64,000 nt of DNA from Spirodela intermedia (lineage: Eukaryota > Streptophyta > Magnoliopsida > Alismatales > Araceae): assembly GCA_902729315.2 (NCBI GenBank), contig LR746271.1, positions 1,820,001-1,884,000 of the forward strand, in the 5' to 3' direction. Position 1 is the stretch's first letter. Every line of letters begins with the position of its first letter. The notes beneath the pieces are model-generated. The model made no database searches, had not been told where the DNA came from, and was given only the letters and a program-made list of their open reading frames with translations. A program made the translations under genes and the position numbers. Shown one piece after another: positions 20,756 through 31,700 of this stretch.

Positions 20756-21837
20756 CCCACTCCTCAGCTCGCCTCCTGCTCTCAGCCAGAAATGGAATGG
20801 TTTGCCGATGAAACTTCTCACCTATGTTCCTTCTGTCGTTAATAAGTGACGAAGGATAATAATAAAGAAGATACGAGCGCAGATGAGTTGACCTGGCTGT
20901 TCGTCGACCGGGCTATTTGATGTACGAGCGCAGAAAAATAAGAAAAAATTATAGCTTAATGTTTTGTTCTGTTATTAGGATTAAAGTTTATGCGTGAGTG
21001 AAGACTAAAGTTGATGATTAACCCAATAATTTTGATAGAACATGATTTATCGTACCCACTTATTTATGAAACAAATTACAAGATATTGAAAGCTGAATTG
21101 GCTCAAGAGGAGCAGTCCATCGCCAAGTAATACATCTCGTCGCCCACCCGCTGCCAACAAATTGGTCAACAACGTTTCTTTTCTAACCCAACACGTCTTT
21201 GAAATAATGCTCACAAAGAGAGCTGGTAAACTGTCCCAATCAAGCGCTCAAACTTGATGGCTATGGGCAATTATTGATGATTAAACACGTTAACTGACTA
21301 TTTACTCAATCCCAACTCGTTCTTTGCAAATGTGTTTTATTAATGTGCTAAATGCAAAAAAAAATAAATCTAATTTTCATAATTTGTAATTATTATTTAC
21401 AAGAAATAAAAATATTGAACTTCACCAAGCAAACTATTTTGGTTCTATATTAGCCAATGAAAAGTGACGTTGACATGCGAGTGACTTCAAGTTTTTAATA
21501 TTTTTGTTCCATTTCAACGAAACCTCCAACGTCTGCCTTGGTGTTTTAGTACCCAATGGTTGACCTTTTCTAAGGTTAACATATGTAGTGGTTCTAATCG
21601 ATCATTGAAGAGTTCAACTGAGTCTGAACCATTAGATTCGAATCTCGAATTGTTCAATATTTAAAGACTTGGAGACTTGAGAAAACAAGTTGGCACGACA
21701 TGGAATAATTTATAGGATTAGATAATGACGCGTGAAGAGACGAGACAATCAGGATGATCTCTCGTTTAAGAGACCAAAGCTTGTCGGGGGGCAATGGTTA
21801 ATTTTCTTCCCGGCCGAATTGGGGCCAGTTTCTCGGA

Positions 21838-21881
<44 letters not shown>

Positions 21882-22451
21882 GCCCCCTTCAAGAGTTGAC
21901 AAGTCTGGTGCCCGGAGACCACTTACCGGCCTATTTTCACGCGTGGCCGTCGGACAACTCCCCTTGGTCCTAATTCGAGAGAGCCCAGCAGCTCCATCCC
22001 ATACCATGGCAGATGGAAATCCCTAGTCAAGGCCCCAGTGGGCCCAATTACTATCGGCCTTAAAAAGAGGTCCACAGGACCCAGCACCCCACCCCCTTCT
22101 TGAAGGACAAAACAAGCCCTTCAAATGAGGAACTTTTCTTCTCCATTTTAAGCCCTTGGAAGATTATTATTTGAATGATGCCCATAGCCAAACTCACTCA
22201 AATTCCTCTGCCTCTCTCTAAATCTTCTGGGATGGAAATCCCAAGTCAATATGACTTTAGCAAGCTGGACGATCTCTCCAATGTATCCATCTATTATTTC
22301 CTTCCCTATTTGGTGGAAGGGTCAATGAATATTATAGCCCAAAACTATCATCTATGCAAATAAATTCTTCTTAAATCTGCTTATTGCCTTCAATCCAGTG
22401 CAGGAAAACAGAGGAGAGCAAAGCAACCACATGAGGTGATGGTCATCCATC
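20756..22451. other. Upstream region of NLR gene B (copy of 15824-17519)
   Basis: Identical in all stretches compared to the upstream region of gene A, including W-box-like hexamers, the recurrent repeat (about 21552-21762) and the (CT)n tract at 21841-21878. No gene is supported. Confidence 0.7.
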
Positions 22452-22571
22452 CGCTGGGATTCAAAATTTCCTGCTCCACTGGGCTTGGCACGACGAGACA
22501 GTGCTTGTCATGCAGGTCTTCAACATCATCCCCAGAGAGCTTCTCCCATCTCTTGGGCCCGACGTAATAAA
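22452..22571 (-). pseudogene. Proteasome beta-5 last-exon fragment, copy 2
   Basis: An exact repeat, within the second 4,932-bp unit, of the fragment at 17520-17639, with the same acceptor, the same VYYVGPKRWEKL and the same VVPSPVEQE. It is a non-functional relic. Confidence 0.85.
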
Positions 22572-22828
22572 CTGAAGAAAAGAGAATTTTAGGAGAATTT
22601 ATAATGTAAATTAATACATGTTTAAATAGAAAATGTACAGCATGGTGTAGCCACAGGAATTTTCTCTTTTCAGGGGTATCCCTCAATTTGCAGGGCTTAT
22701 GAGCTGTGTGGGAGAATAAGATGAGAGAATGCCTAAAAATAGAAAATAAAATTCTTATGAACAATTCCAATGCCAAAGAGTATGGAGTACTTTAATGAGA
22801 TAATGTTATGCTCGTTATTTCTGACATA

Positions 22829-22872
<44 letters not shown>

Positions 22873-22996
22873 ACACAGAGAGAGAGACGGACGGCGGCGG
22901 GTTTCCCCATGCAATCTATCTATCACAACGGTTCCATATCTTACATGAAAGACAATATACAATCCACTTTCCCTTAATCCCAAATTCACTCCGAAG
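22572..22996. other. 3' flank of NLR gene C
   Basis: A repeat of 17640-18064 with the same (GA)n tract (about 22831-22870) and the same deletion of the LRR-kinase relic. No gene is present. Confidence 0.7.
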
Positions 22997-25681
22997 TCAT
23001 CCAATGATGATTGAAGGTATGTGTTGGATTTTGGGCCAGTCGTATCCCTCCTTTTTAGCTCTTGAACGGATTACAGGGGACATATTCCTTAAAACGAGCT
23101 CCTTCAATGCAGCCATCTGTTGCAACCCTTCCGGAAGCATCTCCAACTTTCTGCAGTAGGTGATCTCCAACCTCCTCAGGCGGGGCATGGCCCCGGCCTC
23201 AATTACCCACCTCTCTAACTTCTTCAGTGAATAAAGTACGAGGAACTCCAGTTTCGGGAACCCGCCGGGGGAGCAGATCATCTCGTTCCCTTCGTAGGAC
23301 CAACGAAGACACAGATATGTAAGTTCAGGGAGCTTCTCGAGCGCCGCAATCGAGTCTTGACCCAGACTGGTCCCCCCTAGTGTGACTTTGGTGAGATTGG
23401 GGGGCCACTGGTCGCCGCCAGAACTTGATTGTTGTGGTGGCTTCCTCACTATCCCTAACAGCGATAAGACTTGAAGGGAAGAAAAGCTGGACGATGTCCA
23501 CAGACAATCTGGAATCGACTCGCCTCGCAAGCCCAACTTCTTCAGGCGTGGCAACTTCAGTAGCCAAGATGACAGCGCGGGATGATGACAGTCTTTGATG
23601 CCTCTTATTTGCAGCTCCCGGAGACTGGTAAGGCTCCCTAGGCAGCTATCTATCCACCTCCCGGCCCGGACCTCCTTGAGCACCTGCAAGTTGCTTAGGC
23701 CTGCCACCAGCATCTCCGGCTCCACTTTCTCGGGAACGATGACTTGCCTTAAGGCTTCGATCTTCCAGACACCTCTCGGCATTGTTTTGATTTCCGTCCA
23801 CTTTGCGTCCAAGCATTGTAGATGACGAAGTTTCGCCACTGAAGACGGAAGACTTGTTATCCCTGTATTTTTCAAGCACAAGTATCGCAGATGAATCAGG
23901 TCTCCAACTTCTTCTGGCAATTCGTCGAATAGCGCCCCCTCCAGATCGACGACTTTGAGCAGTTTCAGATCTCGATCGGAGAAGACTCTATTTATATCAA
24001 CTTGGCAACGGGTTCCGAACGACAGAAAGGTGCGCAGTCTTGGGGTGGACTTCGAGTCCCAGCACCACGTTTTTTCCCCCTGAAGAGAAAGCCGACGCAC
24101 GGAGGAATCCAGTTGGGAGACGCCTTCGTCGTCTCGGATCCCGTGAGAGACGAGGAAGCCCACTTCCTTAGCCTCTGCAACGGTCAAATCGTGCAGCAGA
24201 TCATGGATCCGGCAACTTACCTCAATTATCGGGCCAGATTCATCTTGCACACGTATCACCATGCACCTCTGGACGAGCTCTTCCAGATAATCCTCTGCAG
24301 TTTCTTCCAGTGTTTCACCTTCTCTTTGCTCGACGAACCCCTCCGCGATCCATAATCTGATCAGCTTGTCGACTTCAATCTCGAAGTCCTCTGGAAGAGA
24401 ACTGAAATAAAGGAAACACCACTTTAGGTGACGGGGTAAGTCCTCGTAGCTCAGCGCCAGTATATCCAAGCACACTCGGCCTTCCTCCATGTTTTCCCAG
24501 ACGAGTGTATCCGCGAGCCTCTTCCACGCCCAGAATGACGGATCTTTCGTGGACAGCAGACCGCCGAGCACCACCAGAGCCAGAGGCAGGCCCCCGCATT
24601 TCCTCGCGATTTCTTTCCCCAAATTCCTCAGCGATTCTGAGCAGATTGCTTCGATATCCTCCTGATTCGGGAACGCCTTCTTGGAGAGGAGCTCCCAGCT
24701 CTCCTCCTTGCTAAGTGGCCGCAACTCAAGGGGAGGGGTTGATGGATCCGCAGCTCGGGCGACTTTTTTGTCGCGGGTGGTGATGAGCACCCGGCTTCCG
24801 TTCTGGGCGTCTGGGAGATGCCGACTGAGGATTTTCCAGACCTCGGTGTCCCACACGTCATCCATGACGATCAAGTAGTTCTCCGCCTCCAAGGTTTCGT
24901 AAAGCTTCTCCTCACACTGGGCCCTCGTCATTTCCTCGAGTTCCTTTACTCCGGTCACCGTGAGCTTCCGAAGAATGTCTCGAAGGAGAGACTCAGGGGA
25001 GTACTGCTGGGAGACATCGATCCAAACCGAGAGACTGAACCTGGCTTTTGCTTCGTTGAAGACTCTCTTAGCAAGAGTGGTCTTCCCGAGGCCGCCCATC
25101 CCCACAATCGAGATCACCGACCGCCTCTTCCTGCTCCCATCCAACAGATGCCTCAGGATCCTGTTCTTCTCCTCGTCCATGCCGACAAGGTCAGCATCTG
25201 GGGCGTGGAGAACGACCCGCCTTCGTTCCCGCACTGTGTTGTCGATCTGCCTCTCCGGCTCTCCGCCCAGGTCCTCGATTCCGTAGGTGCTTTTTTGTCT
25301 ACTGATTTGGTCGATTCTGCCCTGTATGGCCTCGATCTCATTACCGAATTCGCGTTGGGCGATGAAGTCGCGGAGAGGAAGGAAACGCACAGTGGTCCGG
25401 ATGAACCCCTTTCTACGTCGTCGCCTCCGCTCGGTATCGAGGACGTAGGACTCGACGACTTCCTCCGCCTGATAAGCGATTTCCCTCACTTGCCTCACCC
25501 AGTTCTTCACCCTTTCGTCCCGCTTGCTCTTCGTGTCGGCATCCTTCAGGAAGCACTCCATCGTCTTGAGCTCCTCCTTGAGCCACTCCACCTGATCTTT
25601 CACTTCGTACAGGAAGACCGCTTCATTGATGAGGAGATCGCCTATCTGTTGCACGGCGTAGCCGAGAACAGCGTCCGCCAT
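22997..25681 (-). CDS. CC-NB-ARC-LRR (CNL) disease resistance protein, gene C
   Basis: An intronless CNL of 894 codons starting MADAVLGYAVQQ; there is no upstream in-frame Met, which supports this start for the whole family. The CC domain is clearly distinct from those of NLR1, A and B (KECFLKDADT region, REFGNEIEAIQGRID). NB-ARC has P-loop GMGGLGKTTLA, kinase-2 YLIVMDDVWD, canonical RNBS-B GSRVLITTR, GLPLAL and IHD in the MHD position. The LRR half is the one shared with gene B. Its 3' half and 3' flank belong to tandem unit 2. The 5' flank (25682 onward) is diverged from A and B, so C looks like the older donor of the LRR end of the chimera. The frame is intact. Confidence 0.95.
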   Translation of the reverse strand: MADAVLGYAVQQIGDLLINEAVFLYEVKDQVEWLKEELKTMECFLKDADTKSKRDERVKNWVRQVREIAYQAEEVVESYVLDTERRRRRRKGFIRTTVRFLPLRDFIAQREFGNEIEAIQGRIDQISRQKSTYGIEDLGGEPERQIDNTVRERRRVVLHAPDADLVGMDEEKNRILRHLLDGSRKRRSVISIVGMGGLGKTTLAKRVFNEAKARFSLSVWIDVSQQYSPESLLRDILRKLTVTGVKELEEMTRAQCEEKLYETLEAENYLIVMDDVWDTEVWKILSRHLPDAQNGSRVLITTRDKKVARAADPSTPPLELRPLSKEESWELLSKKAFPNQEDIEAICSESLRNLGKEIARKCGGLPLALVVLGGLLSTKDPSFWAWKRLADTLVWENMEEGRVCLDILALSYEDLPRHLKWCFLYFSSLPEDFEIEVDKLIRLWIAEGFVEQREGETLEETAEDYLEELVQRCMVIRVQDESGPIIEVSCRIHDLLHDLTVAEAKEVGFLVSHGIRDDEGVSQLDSSVRRLSLQGEKTWCWDSKSTPRLRTFLSFGTRCQVDINRVFSDRDLKLLKVVDLEGALFDELPEEVGDLIHLRYLCLKNTGITSLPSSVAKLRHLQCLDAKWTEIKTMPRGVWKIEALRQVIVPEKVEPEMLVAGLSNLQVLKEVRAGRWIDSCLGSLTSLRELQIRGIKDCHHPALSSWLLKLPRLKKLGLRGESIPDCLWTSSSFSSLQVLSLLGIVRKPPQQSSSGGDQWPPNLTKVTLGGTSLGQDSIAALEKLPELTYLCLRWSYEGNEMICSPGGFPKLEFLVLYSLKKLERWVIEAGAMPRLRRLEITYCRKLEMLPEGLQQMAALKELVLRNMSPVIRSRAKKEGYDWPKIQHIPSIIIG

Positions 25682-26242
25682 CCTTCTCCTCCTCTCGCCT
25701 CCTGCTCTCAGCCAGATCTGGAAATGCTTCTCCGAGTGAACGCTAAAGTTGATGATTAACCCAACAATTGTGATGAAACACGATTTATCGTGCCCACTAA
25801 TTTATGAAACAAATTCCGAGATATTGAAACCTGAATGGACTCATGAGGACCAATTACACGTCACGATCGTGGCACAATGGAAAAGCTTAGACCGAGGAAC
25901 CTTGTAGGTGGAAAGTCCATCGCCAAGTAATACATCTCGTCACCCACCCGCGTGCCAACAAATTGGCCAACAAAGTCAACGCTTATTTTCTAACCCAACC
26001 CCGTCTATGACAAAAAAGAAATTATTTAAAATAATGCTCACGAAGAGAGGTGGTAAAATGTCCCAATCAAGCGCTCATACTTGACCACTATGGGCAATTA
26101 TTAAATGAATAACAGTAAACAGCGAAAATCGAGCGCTTCTCCTGAATTAATATTATGATGGTTACATTATAATATAGACATTTAATCATCAATATATTAT
26201 TATTTTGACATTAAAAATTGTCGTCCAAGCAAAAAGCAGTGA

Positions 26243-26273
<31 letters not shown>

Positions 26274-26462
26274 CCTTTTTCCGACGCGGAAACCATGTCC
26301 GGCGTAGTCGACGGTCAACCGGGGCGGCTTCCGATGCGGCGGGGGTCGCCGTCGATAATAGTCATCGTAATATTTCGGATCATAATCATCATTATCGTCT
26401 AGATTATGGTGGGTTGGACAACCAAGCCGAGAAAAAATCCGAGCCGCTTGACCAGTTGAGTA

Positions 26463-26511
<49 letters not shown>

Positions 26512-26972
26512 CCCCCCCCCTCTTCTCCCCTTTCCCGTTGGAAAGGATGACATTCTCCAGTGAGAGAGAGAGAGGGCTTTAGCCTAAAAATAAAAGGTGT
26601 TATTTTTGTATTATTTACGATAATAAATAAGATACTTTCGTTTAAATAGGAAGGTATTCCGTTCGCCCATCCGTCGTGATTTGATGGTCGGAGATGTGAC
26701 TGCCGTCAAACCCTCACAACGTCAGCCGATTGACTTTTGCAAAGTCAATGCCTTAAAACAGTCGCCGCACCGTTCAATGGGAGATCACTGACGCGGTCAG
26801 TCCCGATCCGGCAAGCCCCCCTGATGGCAGATTGAAAGAGCCTTATTGCGGCGAGGTTGGGCACAGGCATTGCCGTGAAAGTCAAAGTTTGACCTTCGAG
26901 TTTCCATCTTTAGTTGCCGACTTCCGAGTTCAGATGTCGAGTTTTGACCGAATATTTATCTGTAGAGGAAGA
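25682..26972. other. Upstream flank of gene C and right edge of the cluster
   Basis: 25740-26105 is a diverged copy of the common NLR upstream flank (words TGATGATTAACCCAACAATT, GCCAAGTAATACATCTCGTC). Beyond that are a (CT)n tract at about 26234-26272, another at about 26466-26509 ending in a poly-C run, and unique DNA to 26972. Nothing I recognise is encoded. Confidence 0.6.
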
Positions 26973-28522
26973 AGCAGAACGCGTGGACAGCAGAGCGGGG
27001 TTGACGTCCACTATGGTGGCGCCGCCGTTCTGGATGTTTTAGCAGGATCACACGTTGACGAAGTTATAGACGGAAGCTCCGGGTTCCTCGCCCAACTCCT
27101 GCAAGCTCCTCCCACTGTCTGCCTTCCTCGCCTTGGTTACCGATCCCTCGGAATTCTTCACGTCGCCGGAAGTAAAGCCGGAAGCTGGATAGAGAGAGAG
27201 AGAGAGAAAGAGAGGTGGATAGATATATACATACATACATACATACATACGGAGAGGGAGAGATTGGTGGATAGACAGATAGATACATACATATATGGAT
27301 ACATAGAGAGAGAGAGAGATGCGTGGACAGAGAGATACATTCATACATACATACATAGAGAGAGATAGGTGGTTAGGTAGTAAATACATTGATTGATTGA
27401 TAGATAGAGAGATAGAGAAAGAGAGAGATACGCCGTACATGAGAAGACCACGTTAGCTGGTCTCAAGACATTCCCTCTTTGATTCCCTCGTCTCTTAGAG
27501 GAAATGGGTATTCATCGGTTAGACTTTATCATTTACTAATAAGTATAAATTCCTATGTATGTAAATTTCCTTTAAAATAGAAATCAAGTGTTGACTTTAT
27601 TTAGAATGTGGGCCAAATCGGGCTCATAAAAGTTTGTTAACTCATTACAAATAATACAATTGAAAGCCTTTTTTGTCTTTTTGCTCATATATTGTGCAAA
27701 TTTATTATCAGGCGCAGATCATTTATTAATCATTTATTCTGTAAAGGAGCCTCCCATAAAAGAAAATTACACATAAATCCTCACTCGTCTACCAAAATTC
27801 TGTCTTTCAAAATTACCTGTTTTCTTACAGACTTTATTCGAATATGCCTAAAAAATATACAAATATAAAACAATTATTTATTATATGGTAAATGCTACAA
27901 ATTAGCTAAAGTGTTTCAAAGTACTGAGCTCCCCACATCGCAATAAAAATCTATAAATTTATAAATTCTCTTAATTTTTAAGTCCATCATTTCGCTATAT
28001 TGCAAATATGCACAATATTATGGTCCTTTTAACCATAAATAATGTATTTATTCCAGTTGCAAGCCCTGGATGGGGTTAAAAATTTAAAATAATCATGCTG
28101 GTAAGACCATGTAGTTTTTTTACCTATACACCCTCCCAAAATCACACATTCGACTTTACATCCCTTGGGACCTAGCTTTAGTCTCACCGAAAAGTCAACG
28201 GTCTACGACGGTAATGAAGCCGGCGGCAGAGAGAGAGAGAGAGAGAGGGTGGGTTGGTGTCAAGCTGGAGGCTATTCGTTTCTTGGCCGGATTCATTATC
28301 TGACGGCGGTTGTAGAAACGGTAAGTTCAGATAAAACGGCGTTGACTGGTATTTACCAATGGGAGAGCGCCGCGTTCAAGGAGACACCTACCCACATGGA
28401 AGGACGAGAGAGAGAGAGAGAGAGGGAGTCGCCCTTGTAACTTTCCTCTTTTCTCCCCGAGTCAGCCAGAAGGGGAGAGAGAGAGAGAGGGGTGGTCTGC
28501 GGGAGCTTGGGATCCACAAATC
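26973..28522. repeat. Segmental duplication copy 2 (partner 737-2286)
   Basis: Direct-repeat partner of 737-2286. Here the sequence continues smoothly into the 5' region of the DHHC acyltransferase gene (start 28733), so this copy is probably the original location. It carries the compound microsatellite (about 27188-27431) and two (GA)n tracts (about 28228-28247 and 28406-28425) whose lengths differ from copy 1. Confidence 0.85.
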
Positions 28523-28732
28523 GCCGCGATCTGAGCCGCCGTCCGTCTCGCCCCGGGGGGAACCGGGGATCTTGACGAAGCGGGGGATGTCGGCCATGGC
28601 GGCCGGAGGATTGAGACCATTGGAGTCGTCGACGACCTTTGGTTGCTGAGGCGACCGTCATCCCCGATTCCATCTGCTGGTTGGTCCCTGCTTGTAGAGA
28701 GAAGATTGTGCGTGCACAGAAAGGGGGAGCGA

Positions 28733-31700
28733 ATGCGGGTGGCTCCACCTTCTGGATCGCTGGCCCCGGCAGCAGCCGGGGCCGCCGATGAGCCGCCGCC
28801 GAGGATTTACGAAGTGTGGAAGGGCAATAATGTAAGTGTTCGTTGCTATCTAGGGTTTTATTGCAGATACGAGCTTATTCTTCCCGTCATTGAAATCTTT
28901 GGGTATGCTCGCGATTTGGGAGAATTCCGATTACTCGTTGCCTGAATCCTCGCTCGAATTATGCCGTGAAAATTTGTGCATCACATTTGTTTTCTTTAAA
29001 GCGTGTTGACTTCCTGGACAATTACGCGGCTGGATCAATTTGGAACAACAAAAGTCTACGAGGAGAATAATCTATTTCTTCTTTGATCTACGCGATCTCT
29101 CTCTTTCAGATGTGTTTATCCTTGTGTCTTTACCTCCTATCTCCTGGATTGCGCCTTGCAGATTTATCATGTTATCTCCCACTTCTAACGGGAAAAGTTG
29201 GTCCATGCCAAATATTTGGGAATGGGAAGACTCGGATCGTGTTTCATGAATGGATCCCGAGTTGGTTAGCTTGTATTCGCGTGGGAGCAAGGGTATAAGG
29301 CTATCTGTTAGTCTATGGTTCACTAGAGGGTATTTTTATGGTTTCTCCTGTATATTTAACCTAGTAATAGTGCTAGCCTAAGAGACGAACTCCATCATTA
29401 TGGTCAAGTTTCAACACTATCTTCATGCCCAGAACAATAGTGCTATGTGATTGCTTGGCAGGGATAATCAAACTGTTTGCTTTTCTAGAGTCGGAGCAAG
29501 CCATTTTAAGTTGGTTGAGGAACGCTAATCGTACATAACTTCTCTTTATCAGTTCTTATGCATTGCAGAATGAGTATACACAATTCATGCATTTAGGAGA
29601 ATATAATTGTACGCACAGTTTTTCAATCAGAAATATGCTAATTTATACATTTAATTTACCAAGGCTGTCAAATTGCAGCATGCGCCACGAGTGAATTCAC
29701 GGAGTTGTGTATATCATTTTGATGCTATTTCTTTTCCATTTTTCGTACCGATCCGTGCATGAAGAATCTGTCGATCTGGGCTTCTTTCATGAGTATATTT
29801 GTGCACGTAATCGTTACAGTATTCTCTGAAACCGTTAACCTGGAATATGAACATCAATTGTATTGGACTCTTATCCACTAGTTTTACTGATGTTTTGTGG
29901 ATTGTGCGTTTGTAACACGAGCATACATATATGATGATTGTTTGGAAAATATTGTTGAGGAGGGTTAAAATCCAGTATTTGATACCTCTACTGTTGTCTA
30001 TCCATTCCGAAGGAATCATTCATGATACCACTTGATAGAGGATCAGTTTTGTTCTCACGGGACCGAAGCTTATGAGGCAAAAATTGTGGAGGACGATATA
30101 ACTGTTCGTCATAGAGGCTCTGATTCTCTCCTTCATCTAGAGGAAGTTGATGTTCTCAGACACATTGACGAAGATCTACCCCTCTTGGGGATTATAGATA
30201 TGAAACCAGTATGAGGATGCTGTTCTTGAAATCATCTAAGCCGAGTTTGGGGTTAAAAAATCCGAGGGAAATTCCATAAAAATGAATGACTAAGTGGGGT
30301 CCCATCTAGTTTCATGTCAGACTCCAAACTGAAGACCAAGAGACATTTAGGCATAGCAAATCACATGAGATTACTTGAACGAGGCTGGAGATGGTTGTAG
30401 AAAATGTTGTAGAAAATTAGTACAATTGAACCTAAGGGTTTGTGCCTAGACATGGGAAGTAGCTTCTGTTTGCAGTCAAAATGTGGCAGCGGGAGAAACA
30501 TATGATGAGGGGTGGAAGATGGAAATGAGTCAACGTTGAGAATCAATGAATCAATAAGCTCTTGTCTGAATTAGGAGCGAGGGGCTTATGACTCACCCGG
30601 CAAGATTAAGAAAGCCTTTCTGAGCGGGTTTATTACTTCTAATAATGTTCCATCCTCATAAATACCATCTTCAGGAATTATGTGTACTGATAACTTTTCA
30701 CATAGGCCAAAGTTGAGTGAGAACTTTTTCCGTACTAGATATTTTTTTAGAAAGGAGTTTACTAGATTATTACAGTAGGCAGATTGACCCCTCTGGACTC
30801 CCAGGTCTACCTGTCTAATTGTACCATGTCTAGCTAGCTGAATTGACTTCTTCCACTATTAGGTCAATCTATTTCAGTACCTCCTGAGCCAAATTCTTAA
30901 AGATTGATTGACCCGCAATCTGTCAGCCTGTTCATTCCCTACTTTCTGATCTACATTTTAGGTCAACCTAACTTCTTTGGTTTTGGAGCACAGCTTTTTC
31001 GGATCTACCACTCATTGGCGTGGGTTCACCTGTCTTCCTCTAGTCGGTCCACCTTGATATCTGTTTGGCAAATTTGAAGACAAAAGAAGCTGGTTCAGCC
31101 TACCATCTGGCCAGGTTGTCCCTTCTTTGTTACTGGCGCTTTACAGTCTGAAAAAGCTGCCCCAGGGGTAGTTGCCAAGTTTTTCTTTGAATCGTGGACC
31201 GCAGCTGCTCACAAGTGTCCGTTTGGCCATCTAAACCGAAAAATAACATCAAAGGATCTGTGGAGAACATGAATGGAATATTTTAGCTTGCACTTTCAAT
31301 TCCGGATGATTTGAATTATCAAAGTTCTCATCCTTGTCTTCAAGGAGGCAAAGCTGAGGGTCTGTTCATGCTCTTCGTAATCTTGTGTTTTGAGCCCAGT
31401 TCTTTTGTTTTTCATCCTTTGTGTGGCCATTTCACGGCAGAAGACATGGTTGGTGTTAGAAGCACTTTTAAGGATGACGTGTTATCTTTATCTTGCCTTA
31501 GGGAAGAGGATGTAGGCAAGGCGCGAAATCGCCCCAAATCACGTTTCCCTTTGTGTTTGAAATCGCCCCAAATTACCTCCGATTCTATCTTACTTTCCTG
31601 CAACAGATTCTCATAACCCAGCTCTCTCTCTCTGTGTTCTCCTTTACTAGTGCATTGCTGGTCACTATTATCTCATTCTCATCCTTCTCTCGTCAAACAT

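Larger units (their letters stand above)
19356..24287. repeat. 4,932-bp tandem duplication, unit 2
   Basis: The second unit. It spans the N-terminal half and upstream flank of gene B, the second proteasome fragment, and the LRR half of gene C. Its right edge is set by the first B/C difference to the right of the shared interval (19857 C against 24789 A), so the breakpoint can slide within about 500 bp. Confidence 0.9.

Noticed and set aside
30032-30214. Short frame inside the DHHC first intron
   Set aside because: 60 codons with no motif and no splice context linking it to the gene.
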